The notes beneath the pieces are model-generated. The model searched no databases and was not told the origin of the DNA. It worked only from the letters and a program-made list of their open reading frames with translations. From NCBI GenBank assembly GCA_016235775.1, contig JACRIU010000020.1, positions 1 through 47,957 on the forward strand: 47,957 nucleotides of DNA, given 5' to 3'. Made by a program: the position numbers and the translations under genes. Shown here piece after piece: positions 17,987-26,135 of the stretch. Within the stretch, counting starts at the first letter, position 1. Each line of letters starts with the position of its first letter. Origin of the DNA: Hydrogenophilales bacterium. GTDB taxonomy: Bacteria; Pseudomonadota; Gammaproteobacteria; Burkholderiales; Thiobacteraceae.

Positions 17987-18439
17987 ATGCCGCGCTACTT
18001 CTCGCTTCAGCCCCTGCATGACCTGGCCATCAATCGGGTGGAAGCGGCGACCAGGGAGTTGACCTTGCTCAAGCAGCAGTGGCAGTTGCAGGAAGACAAG
18101 CTCAAGCAGTTGTATGTCTTCCAGGAGGAATACCGCCGGCGCCTGCATAACACCCTGACGCAAGGCGTGGACATGACGCGCATGCGCGACTTTCAAGTGT
18201 TTCTGCACAAATTGGATCTCGCCATTCGCCAGCAGCAGGTCGAAATCGATCACGCCAGGATGCGTTGGGAAAGCGGTCAGCGCGCCTGGATGGAAGAGCG
18301 GCGCAAGCTCAAAACCTACGATGTCCTCAAAATCCGGCATCAGCGCAAGGAAGCAATACGCGAAGGCCGCATCGAGCAGCGCGAGCAAGACGAACATGCG
18401 CGCAAGAGTCATGTTCTCAAAAAAACCATGGAGGAATAA
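17987..18439 (+). CDS. fliJ: Flagellar export chaperone/stalk protein FliJ
   Basis: A 150-aa, highly charged, almost entirely helical coiled-coil protein, as FliJ always is. It resembles the gamma stalk of F1-ATPase and sits in the centre of the FliI hexamer. The sequence is rich in Arg, Gln and Glu (LHDLAINRVEAATRELTLLK, EEYRRRLHNTL). It starts 11 nt after fliI. It is the last gene of the first fli transcription unit, before a new sigma-54 promoter. Confidence 0.9.
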   Translation: MPRYFSLQPLHDLAINRVEAATRELTLLKQQWQLQEDKLKQLYVFQEEYRRRLHNTLTQGVDMTRMRDFQVFLHKLDLAIRQQQVEIDHARMRWESGQRAWMEERRKLKTYDVLKIRHQRKEAIREGRIEQREQDEHARKSHVLKKTMEE

Positions 18440-18471
18440 CGATCCTTCAGGTCTTGGGCTGTCCCTGGCCC

Positions 18472-18487
18472 TGGCACGGCTATTGCT
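18472..18487 (+). promoter_or_regulatory. Sigma-54 promoter of fliK (exact consensus)
   Basis: TGGCAC (18472-18477), GGCTA, TTGC (18483-18486), T: an exact match to TGGCAC-N5-TTGC. It lies 33 nt after the fliJ stop. Predicted transcription start is near 18498, and the fliK ATG is at 18535 behind a GAGGGG Shine-Dalgarno sequence. Confidence 0.88.
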
Positions 18488-18534
18488 CTATTCCTACTGC
18501 CGGCATCAGGCTGGCATTGACCGAGGGGATAAGC

Positions 18535-19635
18535 ATGGAGCAACTGCCGGTTTCGACGCATATCGTGGTGCTCAGCAACAGCGGCGGGAAAATACCTGAA
18601 ACGAATGCAAATGCCTTGCCAGCAGACGGGGCGGAGGGCAGTTTCGCCGGCCTGTTGGCGGCGCAAATCAGCGCTCAGGACGTGAATGGCTTAGGGGCGC
18701 CAAGTACTGCGAATGCGAGCCAACCTGCATCGCAGGCCCAAGCAGAAGCACCTGTAATTGAAGTGAATACCCCCAAGGCCGATGAGCAAGCTACGCAACA
18801 GTTGGCGGATGTTCTATCCGCATTACCCTTGCCACATTTACCGCTCGCGCAAGCAGTTGATAACGCTGTTGTCGTGGGAGAAAAGGGCAAGCCTGAAGCC
18901 CGCTTGCCCCTAGAAGCAAGTGCGATCGCTGGCTTGCCATCGACATCAACTTCGCACGCGCCGATACCGCTGGTTGCGGAAATCAAACCGGAAACCTTTC
19001 CGGGCATAGCGGCAAAAACGGCAGAGGAGCCGGCAATAATTGCCGCAATCGACAAAGCCTTGCCGTCGAAACACGCCTTGAATTTTGAAGTGGTGGAAGT
19101 TAAACCAACCTCGCTAATGCCCACGCAAATGCCGGTAACGGCGCGAGCGGAATCGGCGCCGGTCAATGCCCCCCCACCCTCCACGCCTGTCCCCTTGGCC
19201 GTGGATATCAAAGTGGGCGCCCCCGGCTGGGACACGGCCTTTTCACAACGCGTGGCATGGGCTGCGACGAACCAGCACCAAGTGGCCGAACTTCGTCTAA
19301 ACCCTCCCAACCTAGGCCCGGTCGAAATTCGGATCACGGTATCGAATGACCAAGCGACGGCAATGTTCGTGTCGCCCCATGCATCGGTGCGCGATTCGAT
19401 CGAGGCGGCGCTGCCAAGACTGCGTGAAATGCTGGGGGAGAGCGGACTCACGCTGGGCAATGTCAATGTTTCTTCGCAATCTTTCCAGCAGCAACAAGCA
19501 GGACAGGGCGAAGAAAAACCTAACGCCAAGCATGGGGGTGTTATTCCCGAGCTAGCACTAGACTCATCGTTGCCGGTGCACAGCGTGTCCTCCATTGCAG
19601 TAGGACGTAATGGCTTAGTGGATATTTTTGCTTGA
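18535..19635 (+). CDS. fliK: Flagellar hook-length control protein FliK
   Basis: A 366-aa secreted molecular ruler that stops hook growth and switches export specificity. The first about 240 residues are low-complexity Ala/Pro/Thr-rich. The C-terminal Flg_hook domain is clear: VAELRLNPPNLGPVEIRITV, then SVRDSIEAALPRLREMLGES, LTLGNVNVSSQSFQQQQ. The frame is open far upstream into fliJ, but the ATG at 18535 has GAGGGG six nt before it and lies just behind the sigma-54 promoter, so it is chosen. Codon use and length are normal. Confidence 0.93.
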   Translation: MEQLPVSTHIVVLSNSGGKIPETNANALPADGAEGSFAGLLAAQISAQDVNGLGAPSTANASQPASQAQAEAPVIEVNTPKADEQATQQLADVLSALPLPHLPLAQAVDNAVVVGEKGKPEARLPLEASAIAGLPSTSTSHAPIPLVAEIKPETFPGIAAKTAEEPAIIAAIDKALPSKHALNFEVVEVKPTSLMPTQMPVTARAESAPVNAPPPSTPVPLAVDIKVGAPGWDTAFSQRVAWAATNQHQVAELRLNPPNLGPVEIRITVSNDQATAMFVSPHASVRDSIEAALPRLREMLGESGLTLGNVNVSSQSFQQQQAGQGEEKPNAKHGGVIPELALDSSLPVHSVSSIAVGRNGLVDIFA

Positions 19636-19647
19636 TCGTAAATAGTG

Positions 19648-19700
19648 CCGGCTGCCCGCTTTCCCTACACCAAGCACAGCAAACTTGGAAAGGAAGCCGG
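19648..19700 (+). other. Long imperfect hairpin between fliK and fliL
   Basis: CCGGCT (19648-19653) pairs with AGCCGG (19695-19700), and inside it CTTTCC pairs with GGAAAG. No T-run follows, so it is not a typical terminator. It lies 13 nt after the fliK stop in a 269-nt spacer that holds no gene and may affect processing or stability of the fliK message. Confidence 0.35.
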
Positions 19701-19824
19701 GTCCGCTTCAATTGGAATCGCGCCTGCGCTTTGCAGTAAATTCTCTTGCCCCGTGTTCTTTTTGCGTTTGCTGAGGCTTCCCCCGCACATCTGACAAACA
19801 AGTGTAAATCTCTTTCCAAACTAC

Positions 19825-19853
19825 TTGATTTTAAATCCTTTGCGGGTTATAAA
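19825..19853 (+). promoter_or_regulatory. Sigma-70-like promoter of fliL
   Basis: TTGATT (19825-19830), a 17-nt spacer, TATAAA (19848-19853). Predicted start is near 19860. A small perfect hairpin GCGCCT-gtag-AGGCGC (19864-19879) would lie at the 5' end of the transcript, before the fliL ATG at 19905. Confidence 0.5.
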
Positions 19854-19904
19854 TCAGCCGATGGCGCCTGTAGAGGCGCTTAAATTTCGTGATGGGGATA
19901 GTGG

Positions 19905-20435
19905 ATGGCGGAGAAAAAACAAGCCGAAGCCAAAGTTGAGGCGCCGGAAGGCGAAGAAGCGGCAAAGCCTAAGAAAAAAGGCAAACTACTCATTATTCTC
20001 ATCGCACTGTTGCTGCTAGGGGGCGGCGGCGGCGGGGCGGCCTGGTGGTTTCTGAAAGGCAAAAAACCGCATGATCCGAAAGCGGCAGCCCAAAAGAAAG
20101 AAGAACCGGAAAAACCGCCGATCTTTATTCGTCTCGAAACCTTCACCGTTAACCTGAAAAAAGCCGATACGGAGGATCATTACCTCCAAGTCGAGATGCA
20201 ATTCAAAGTGGTGGATCCGAAAGCGGATGAAGCCGTAAAACTGCGCATGCCGGAGATTCGTAATGCCCTGCTGTTGCTGCTGTCGAACAAGACGCAGGAG
20301 GAGTTGGTCACGGTGGAGGGCAAGCAAAAACTCTCATCGGACATCGTTACCCAATCCAATCAAATCATCCGCGCCAAGGAACCCGCTAAAGACGGTGTGG
20401 TCGGCGTTTATTTCACTTCCTTCGTGATCCAATAG
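19905..20435 (+). CDS. fliL: Flagellar basal-body-associated protein FliL
   Basis: A 176-aa bitopic inner-membrane protein that surrounds and assists stator units. A Lys/Glu-rich cytoplasmic N-terminus (1-26) precedes one membrane segment (about 27-45, LLIILIALLLLGGGGGG) and a periplasmic stomatin-like domain (FIRLETFTVNL, YLQVEMQFKVVD, MPEIRNALLLLLSNKTQEEL). It starts a third fli unit, fliLMNOPQR, with its own promoter-like sequence after a 269-nt spacer. Confidence 0.95.
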   Translation: MAEKKQAEAKVEAPEGEEAAKPKKKGKLLIILIALLLLGGGGGGAAWWFLKGKKPHDPKAAAQKKEEPEKPPIFIRLETFTVNLKKADTEDHYLQVEMQFKVVDPKADEAVKLRMPEIRNALLLLLSNKTQEELVTVEGKQKLSSDIVTQSNQIIRAKEPAKDGVVGVYFTSFVIQ

Positions 20436-20441
20436 AACGCC

Positions 20442-21416
20442 ATGTCCGAGGAAATTCTTTCCCAAGACGAAGTCGATGCGCTATTAAAAGGCGTCCTGGG
20501 CGAGGCCGAGGAAGAGGGGCCGCAGCAAGAAGACGGCGCGATTCGTTCCTACGATATCGGCAAGCAAGAGCGCATCGTGCGCGGGCGCATGCCCACGCTC
20601 GAGATCATCAATGAGCGTTTCGCGCGCATGTTCCGCATCGGGCTGTTCAATTTCATGCGCCGCAGCGCGGAAATTTCCGTCAGCCCGGTCAAGGTTCTGA
20701 AATACAGCGAGTTCGTACGCAATTTGGTGGTGCCAACCAACCTGAACCTGGTGCGCTTCAAACCGCTGCGCGGCACGGCGCTGTTCATTTTCGATCCCAA
20801 TCTTGTCTTCCTGGTGGTGGATAACCTGTTTGGCGGCGACGGCCGGTTTCACATGCGAGTGGAAGGACGCGATTTCACGCCGACCGAGCAGCGTGTCATT
20901 CAGCGCATGCTCGATGTGGCCTTGGAAGAGTACAAAAAATCGTGGGATCCGGTGCATCCGATCGAATTCGAGTATGTGCGCTCGGAAATGAATCCCCAAG
21001 TCGCCAACGTGGCCACGCCGAGCGAGGTAGTGGTGGTTACCACTTTCAATGTCGAGCTAGGCGAGGGCGGCGGCGATTTCCACGTGTGTATGCCCTATGC
21101 TATGATCGAACCGATTCGCGATATATTGAGCAGCAGCATGCAGGGCGAGCGCCTGGAAGTAGATGATCGCTGGCTGCGGCTCATGGCGCAGCAAGTGCAA
21201 GATGCCCAAGTTGATTTGGTGACAAACCTGGGGGAATCGACCTTGACCTTGCGCGAGGTGATGGAAATGAAAGTGGGCGACATCCTCCCGCTGAGCATCC
21301 CCGACACCCTGACCTCCGAAGTGAGCGGCGTGCCGGTGCTGGAATGCAATTATGGCGAGATGAATGGTCAATACGCGGTCAAGGTGAAGCGATTCCTCAA
21401 TACGGCGGAAACTTAG
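20442..21416 (+). CDS. fliM: Flagellar motor switch protein FliM
   Basis: A 324-aa C-ring protein and the target of CheY-P. The N-terminal CheY-binding peptide, LSQDEVDALLKGV, is intact. The middle domain has GKQERIVRGRMPTLEIINER and the C-terminal SpoA domain ends with VLECNYGEMNGQYAVKVKRF. It starts six nt after fliL. Length is typical (E. coli 334 aa). Confidence 0.97.
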   Translation: MSEEILSQDEVDALLKGVLGEAEEEGPQQEDGAIRSYDIGKQERIVRGRMPTLEIINERFARMFRIGLFNFMRRSAEISVSPVKVLKYSEFVRNLVVPTNLNLVRFKPLRGTALFIFDPNLVFLVVDNLFGGDGRFHMRVEGRDFTPTEQRVIQRMLDVALEEYKKSWDPVHPIEFEYVRSEMNPQVANVATPSEVVVVTTFNVELGEGGGDFHVCMPYAMIEPIRDILSSSMQGERLEVDDRWLRLMAQQVQDAQVDLVTNLGESTLTLREVMEMKVGDILPLSIPDTLTSEVSGVPVLECNYGEMNGQYAVKVKRFLNTAET

Positions 21417-21438
21417 CCCCAACGAGCGGGAGGCGAGC

Positions 21439-21894
21439 ATGGCGGAAGATAAGGATCAGATATCCGCGGATGACTGGGCGGCCGCAATGACCGAACAGGA
21501 TGCCGCCGCCGGTACCGCCGCCGAAACCGGCGCCGCCGATGATTGGGGCGCGGCGCTCGCTGAACAAGCCGCACAACCCGCGCAAATGCCGGTATTCGAT
21601 GCCGCCGGCGCACCTACCGGCCAGCCGGCCGCGAATAATCTGGACATGATTCTCGATATCCCGGTGAGCCTTACCGTGGAACTGGGGCGCACCAAAATTG
21701 CTATCCGTAATCTCTTGCAGCTTGCACAAGGCTCGGTGGTAGAGCTTGACGGCTTGGCTGGCGAACCGATGAGTGTGCTGGTCAATGGTACGCTGGTAGC
21801 ACAGGGCGAGGTGGTGGTGGTGAATGATAAATTCGGCATCCGCCTCACGGACATCATCACGCCGTCGGAGCGTATCCGCAAACTGCAACGATGA
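21439..21894 (+). CDS. fliN: Flagellar motor switch protein FliN
   Basis: A 151-aa C-ring protein. An Asp/Ala-rich N-terminal extension (about 1-70) precedes the conserved SpoA domain (DMILDIPVSLTVELGRTKIA, LLQLAQGSVVELDGLAGEPM, VNDKFGIRLTDIITPSERI). A GGGAGG Shine-Dalgarno sequence precedes the ATG. It is followed by a GC-rich hairpin repeat before fliO. Confidence 0.97.
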   Translation: MAEDKDQISADDWAAAMTEQDAAAGTAAETGAADDWGAALAEQAAQPAQMPVFDAAGAPTGQPAANNLDMILDIPVSLTVELGRTKIAIRNLLQLAQGSVVELDGLAGEPMSVLVNGTLVAQGEVVVVNDKFGIRLTDIITPSERIRKLQR

Positions 21895-21912
21895 ACGCTG
21901 TGTATAACGCGA

Positions 21913-21973
21913 AACTCGCGAAGCGAGCCTGCGTCCCTCTCGCCCGCTTGCGGGAGAGAGTTAGGAGAGAGGG
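21913..21973. repeat. GC-rich hairpin repeat, copy C (fliN-fliO junction)
   Basis: A 61-nt element with the same length and layout as 3912-3972 and only about four base differences. It lies 18 nt after the fliN stop and ends about 40 nt before the fliO ATG, inside an otherwise tightly packed operon. Confidence 0.85.
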
Positions 21974-22015
21974 AAACGGTCATCGCGAGTGCCATTGTGC
22001 GAAGTGGCGCTCGCC

Positions 22016-22435
22016 ATGACCGTTCGCTTCGCGCTCGGTGTATTTCTTCTTTTTCCGCATTTTGCGCATGCAGTAGATGCGCTGCCTGGCGCCCCTTCTT
22101 TTGGCGGTTTATTCCAAGTATTCATCGCACTCGTCATCGTGATCGCCGCGATTGCCGGCAGCGCCTGGCTGATGCGTCGTTTTGGCCCGGCGCAAATGGG
22201 GCCCGGCGGCACAATGCGCGTGATCGGCGGGGTCATGATTGGCCCGCGCGAGCGCTTGGTATTGGTCGAAGTGAACGATACGTGGCTGATTATCGGTGTC
22301 GCCCCTGGCCATGTATCGCCGGTGCATAGCATGCCGCGGCCGCCCCATGCGGAGCAGTCCGCGCAGGCCATGCTCAATCAGCCCGCGTTTGGCGAATGGT
22401 TGAAAGAAGCCTGGCGTAAACGGGGCGGCGCATGA
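22016..22435 (+). CDS. fliO: Flagellar biosynthesis protein FliO
   Basis: A 139-aa small membrane protein that assists assembly of the FliPQR export gate. A signal-peptide-like N-terminus ([15 protein letters not shown]) precedes a transmembrane segment (about 33-52, [20 protein letters not shown]) and the conserved cytoplasmic part ([31 protein letters not shown]). The start is uncertain: a GTG at 21989 is also in frame, but neither has a good Shine-Dalgarno sequence. The ATG is chosen because it gives the usual N-terminus. The stop overlaps the fliP start (ATGA). Confidence 0.88.
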   Translation: MTVRFALGVFLLFPHFAHAVDALPGAPSFGGLFQVFIALVIVIAAIAGSAWLMRRFGPAQMGPGGTMRVIGGVMIGPRERLVLVEVNDTWLIIGVAPGHVSPVHSMPRPPHAEQSAQAMLNQPAFGEWLKEAWRKRGGA

Positions 22436-23178
22436 AATATCAAGCACGGGCATGGCTGTTCGCCTTGTTGTGCTTCGCGCCCCTGATCGCCTTGGCGCAA
22501 ACCGGCTTGCCCGCGCTTTCCAGCACGCCCGGACCGGGCGGATCGACGACGTATACGCTCAGTATTCAGACGCTGATCCTCATCACCGCATTGGGGTTCA
22601 TTCCGTCCATGCTGCTCATGATGACCTCTTTCATGCGCATCATCATCGTGCTCTCCTTGCTGCGTCAAGCGCTGGGGACGGTGCAGGCGCCACCGAACCA
22701 AGTGCTGGTGGGCGTCGCCTTGTTCCTGACTTTTTTTATTATGTCGCCGACGCTGGATAAAATTTATCAAGACGCCTATCTGCCCTTGATGGCCGACAAG
22801 ATCAGTTTCAACGATGCACTGACGAAGGGCGGCGAGCCGCTCAAGCAATTCATGCTGAAGCAAACGCGACAGGAAGATTTGGCCTTGTTCGTGAAGTTGG
22901 CGAATCATCCGCCTTTGCCCGGCCCGGAAGCGGTGCCGATGAAAATCCTGATCCCGTCTTATGTGACAAGCGAACTCAAGACCGCTTTTCAAATCGGCTT
23001 CCTGGTGTTCATCCCGTTTCTGATTATCGACATGGTCGTGGCGAGCGTATTGATGTCGATGGGGATGATGATGTTGTCCCCGGTATTGATTTCATTGCCC
23101 TTCAAATTGATGCTTTTCGTGCTGGTGGATGGCTGGAATTTGCTGCTCGCTTCCCTGGTGCGCAGCTTTGGAGTGTAA
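22432..23178 (+). CDS. fliP: Flagellar export gate protein FliP
   Basis: A 248-aa core subunit of the flagellar secretion gate (FliP5-FliQ4-FliR1). A cleavable signal peptide (about 1-22), four transmembrane segments and the conserved sequences [40 protein letters not shown] and [19 protein letters not shown] are visible. It starts four nt inside fliO. Length agrees with E. coli FliP (245 aa). Confidence 0.98.
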   Translation: MKYQARAWLFALLCFAPLIALAQTGLPALSSTPGPGGSTTYTLSIQTLILITALGFIPSMLLMMTSFMRIIIVLSLLRQALGTVQAPPNQVLVGVALFLTFFIMSPTLDKIYQDAYLPLMADKISFNDALTKGGEPLKQFMLKQTRQEDLALFVKLANHPPLPGPEAVPMKILIPSYVTSELKTAFQIGFLVFIPFLIIDMVVASVLMSMGMMMLSPVLISLPFKLMLFVLVDGWNLLLASLVRSFGV

Positions 23179-23181
23179 ATC

Positions 23182-23451
23182 ATGACCCCGGAAACCGTGG
23201 TGACGATCGGGCAGCAAGCGCTGCAAATGACTATTCTGGTGGCGTCCCCGCTGATGTTGGCGGGACTGGTGACGGGTTTGCTGGTGAGTATTTTTCAAGC
23301 CGCGACCTCGATTAACGAAATGACGCTGACGTTTATCCCCAAACTGATTGTCATTTTTATCGTATTGATTCTCGCTGGACCATGGATGATCGATACCATG
23401 ACCAGTTATATGCGAGAACTGTTCTCCAACATTCCGCAACTTATCCGCTAG
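23182..23451 (+). CDS. fliQ: Flagellar export gate protein FliQ
   Basis: An 89-aa protein with two transmembrane hairpin helices. The conserved PETVVTIGQQAL, ASPLMLAGLVTGLLVSIFQA, TSINEMTLTFIPK and LAGPWMIDTM motifs identify it clearly. It lies three nt after fliP. Length is exactly that of typical FliQ. Confidence 0.98.
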   Translation: MTPETVVTIGQQALQMTILVASPLMLAGLVTGLLVSIFQAATSINEMTLTFIPKLIVIFIVLILAGPWMIDTMTSYMRELFSNIPQLIR

Positions 23452-23462
23452 CGTTTCGCTCG

Positions 23463-24254
23463 ATGATCAGCATCACTTCCAGCCAGTTGGACGCCTGGTT
23501 CGCCCTATTCATCTGGCCGTTCCTGCGAATTCTTGGGCTGATGCTGTCCGAGCCGCTGTTGGGCCATCGCGCGCTGCCACGTCAAATCAAGATGGGCTTG
23601 GCGCTTCTCCTGACGTTCACGATTGCACCGCTATTGGAGGTTCCGCCTTCGGTCAGCTTCACTTCGGCGCAGGGCATCGTCATCGCGGCACAACAATTAT
23701 TCATCGGATTCGCGCTCGGATTCTCCATGCGCCTGGTTTTGAGCAGTATCGAGATGTCAGGGCATGTGACTGGCCTGACGATGGGGTTGGGTTTCGCCGT
23801 GTTTTTCGATCCGCAAAATTCCGCACAGTCGCCGGTGTTGGCGCAGTTCATCGGGATTTTCGCGATGCTGGTGTTTTTAGCCATGAATGGGCACTTGATG
23901 GTGATTTCCGCCCTGGTGCAGAGCTTTCAAATCGTGCCGATCTCGACTGAATCGCTGCACCTGAGCGGTTTCAAGGCGTTCGCCGAGACGGGAGGGCAGA
24001 TATTCATGGTGGGGCTGATGCTGTCCATGCCCATGCTGGCCGCGCTGCTGATTGCCAATATCGCCATGGGAATTTTGACACGTGCCGCACCGCAGTTGAA
24101 TCTATTTGCGGTTGGCTTCCCCTTGACGCTTGGCGCCGGGTTCGTGGTGTTGTTGATGGCGCTGCCCTATCTGTTGCCGCCGATTACCCGTTTGCTGGAA
24201 GAGGGTGTCCTACACGGCTTGAAGCTGATCGGTTTGTTTCGGGCTGCCGGTTAG
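23463..24254 (+). CDS. fliR: Flagellar export gate protein FliR
   Basis: A 263-aa membrane protein with about six membrane segments, and the single-copy subunit of the export gate. Conserved parts include PFLRILGLMLSEPLLGHRAL, FIGFALGFSMRL and VGLMLSMPMLAALLIANIAM. The frame is open upstream through the end of fliQ, but the ATG at 23463, twelve nt after the fliQ stop, gives the normal N-terminus. It is the last gene of the fli block. flhB and flhA are not in the window. Confidence 0.96.
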   Translation: MISITSSQLDAWFALFIWPFLRILGLMLSEPLLGHRALPRQIKMGLALLLTFTIAPLLEVPPSVSFTSAQGIVIAAQQLFIGFALGFSMRLVLSSIEMSGHVTGLTMGLGFAVFFDPQNSAQSPVLAQFIGIFAMLVFLAMNGHLMVISALVQSFQIVPISTESLHLSGFKAFAETGGQIFMVGLMLSMPMLAALLIANIAMGILTRAAPQLNLFAVGFPLTLGAGFVVLLMALPYLLPPITRLLEEGVLHGLKLIGLFRAAG

Positions 24255-24258
24255 AAAA

Positions 24259-24798
24259 TTATTTCGGCGGCGGCGAGATATCGCCCATGTGAAAGCCAAA
24301 CCCCCCGCTTTTCCGGTCGGCAAAGTAAGCCTTGAGCGTGGCTTCGATGGTGCGAAATGCGAGTGCCTCCCACGGAATGTCCTGCTCCCGAAACAAGGCG
24401 ACCTCCAAGCTTTCCGGTCCTGGGCCAAAATCGAGGTTGAGCAGTTTCGCGCGGAACATCAAATACACTTGATTGATGTGCGGTAGATTGTAGAGCGAAT
24501 ACAGCGACTGGATTTCTACCTTCGCACAGGCTTCTTCCCATGTTTCGCGCGTAGCCCCTTGTGCTGTGGTTTCGCTGTTTTCCATGAATCCGGCGGGGAG
24601 CGTCCATAAGCCGTGCTTGGGTTCGATGGCGCGGCGGCAGAGCAGAATCCTGTCTTCCCACTCCGGAATCGTACCCACCACCATTTTCGGATTTTGATAG
24701 TGGATGGTGCGGCAGGCCGGGCAGATATAGCGCGGCAGATGATCGCCGGGGGGCACGCTGAGCGCCACGGGCCCGCCGCAATGGCTGCAATAATTCAT
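24259..24798 (-). CDS. NUDIX hydrolase with N-terminal zinc ribbon
   Basis: A 179-aa enzyme. The N-terminus carries a CxxC...CxxC zinc ribbon (NYCSHCGG, YICPACRTIHYQNP), followed by a NUDIX domain with LWTLPAGFMENSETTAQGA and RETWEEAC; the canonical REUxEExGU box has C in place of G. This zinc-ribbon form is found in NADH-pyrophosphatase-like and ADP-ribose pyrophosphatase-like NUDIX proteins; the substrate cannot be fixed from sequence. The frame is open 69 nt further upstream, but the ATG at 24798 starts just before the zinc ribbon and is preferred. It converges with fliR, four nt between stops. Confidence 0.88.
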   Translation of the reverse strand: MNYCSHCGGPVALSVPPGDHLPRYICPACRTIHYQNPKMVVGTIPEWEDRILLCRRAIEPKHGLWTLPAGFMENSETTAQGATRETWEEACAKVEIQSLYSLYNLPHINQVYLMFRAKLLNLDFGPGPESLEVALFREQDIPWEALAFRTIEATLKAYFADRKSGGFGFHMGDISPPPK

Positions 24799-24842
24799 AT
24801 CTTCAACATCGTGTAGGTTGCTCAATCGTTTAAAAAATCTTT

Positions 24843-24917
24843 GCCACGAATTAACACGAATTTGCACGAATTAAAACCTCGCATGGGCTTTCGTGTAAAT
24901 TCGTGTTAATTCGTGGC
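24843..24917. repeat. Long inverted repeat IR1 with iteron arms
   Basis: Arms of 28 nt (24843-24870 and 24890-24917) match at 27 of 28 positions around a 19-nt loop. Each arm contains three copies of a CACGAA unit at 10-nt spacing. It lies in the 289-nt divergent spacer between the NUDIX and MoxR genes, which holds no other gene that I can see. It has the same layout as the inverted repeats at 35124 and 43138. Confidence 0.9.
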
Positions 24918-25087
24918 TAAAAGCTTTTATTGCTCGGATGACACCGAAGGTATCAAAAATTCCCCTCGCATGATAGTGCTGATCGCGCGCGAATCCGTTT
25001 AAAATCGAAACTTCAGCGCGCCACGCAGCGCATTCACTCAATCTTTGTAGGGCTTTGGGCGTGGTCAAAATCGTATTGGACTCATGC

Positions 25088-26134
25088 ATGCGACCGACTC
25101 ATATCGCCGCGATTCTCGACCGCGAATTCAATAGCACTTTAACCGGCCAGCATACGCCCGTGATGTTGTGGGGCCCGCCCGGCGTCGGCAAATCGCAAAT
25201 CATCGCGCAGATTGCGGACAAGCATCGCGTTCCGCTGATCGACATCCGCCTGTCGCAAATGGAGCCGACCGATTTGCGCGGCATCCCGTTCCGCTTGAAC
25301 GACCGGGTCGAATGGGCGATCCCTTCCATGCTGCCGGACGCCCAGCGTCATGGACCGACCGGCATCTTGTTTCTGGACGAGATCACCTCCGCCGCACCCA
25401 CCGTCTCGACCGCCGCGTATCAATTGATTCTGGATCGGCGTTTGGGCGAATACTTCATTCCGGATGGCTGGGCGATTTTCGCCGCCGGCAATCGCCAAGG
25501 CGATCGCGGCGTGACCTATAGCATGCCCGCGCCTCTCGCCAACCGCTTCACGCATTATGAAGTGGAGGCGCATTTGGATGACTGGGTTGCCTGGGCGCAC
25601 GGGCGCGGCATCGACGAGCGGGTGATCGGTTTTCTGCGGTTTCGCCCCGACCTGCTGTTCAATTTCGATCCGGCGCATAACCCGATTGCGTTTCCTTCCC
25701 CCCGTTCCTGGGAATTCGCGCACCGCGCGCTGAAAAAGTTTATGGAAATGCCGGTGTTGCTGCGCGACGCGCTGCAAGCCTGCGTCGGCCCCGCCGCCGG
25801 CATCGAGGTCAAGGCCTTCGTCGACAGCATGGACCAACTACCCGATATTGACGGCATCGTGCAGGGCAAAGAGTCGCATGTGCCGGCCAGTATTGATTTG
25901 CAGTATGGCGTGGCAGCGGCCTTGGTGCGCCGCGCGGTGCTGGCAAAAGACACGGTGGAGGGAAACCGGGTATTGGGCAATATCCTGCAATACGCACGAC
26001 GTTTTCCGCAGCGTGAAATGGGTGTGATGTTGGTGACGGATTTGCATCGCTCGGTGGGCAAGCCGCTGTTCGCCGTGCCCGAGTTCGCCGAATGGGCGAA
26101 CTCCGTCACTGATTTGATGCTCTACGAAATGTGA
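25088..26134 (+). CDS. MoxR-family AAA+ ATPase
   Basis: A 348-aa AAA+ protein. Walker A GPPGVGKS is at 29-36, Walker B GILFLDEITSA at about 92-102, and sensor 1 is in IFAAGNRQGDRG. MoxR ATPases work with VWA-domain partners as chaperones that activate or insert metal into target enzymes; the next gene encodes such a partner. The frame extends upstream to a TTG at 25055; the ATG at 25088 (MRPTHIAAILDREF) is the most probable start. It lies one nt before the VWA gene, so they form an operon. The client protein is unknown. Confidence 0.9.
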   Translation: MRPTHIAAILDREFNSTLTGQHTPVMLWGPPGVGKSQIIAQIADKHRVPLIDIRLSQMEPTDLRGIPFRLNDRVEWAIPSMLPDAQRHGPTGILFLDEITSAAPTVSTAAYQLILDRRLGEYFIPDGWAIFAAGNRQGDRGVTYSMPAPLANRFTHYEVEAHLDDWVAWAHGRGIDERVIGFLRFRPDLLFNFDPAHNPIAFPSPRSWEFAHRALKKFMEMPVLLRDALQACVGPAAGIEVKAFVDSMDQLPDIDGIVQGKESHVPASIDLQYGVAAALVRRAVLAKDTVEGNRVLGNILQYARRFPQREMGVMLVTDLHRSVGKPLFAVPEFAEWANSVTDLMLYEM

Positions 26135-26135
26135 T

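Noticed and set aside
24843-24917. Short periodic units in IR1 (and IR2, IR3) as a CRISPR array
   Set aside because: Units are only 9-10 nt, with no spacers of CRISPR length and no cas genes in the window.
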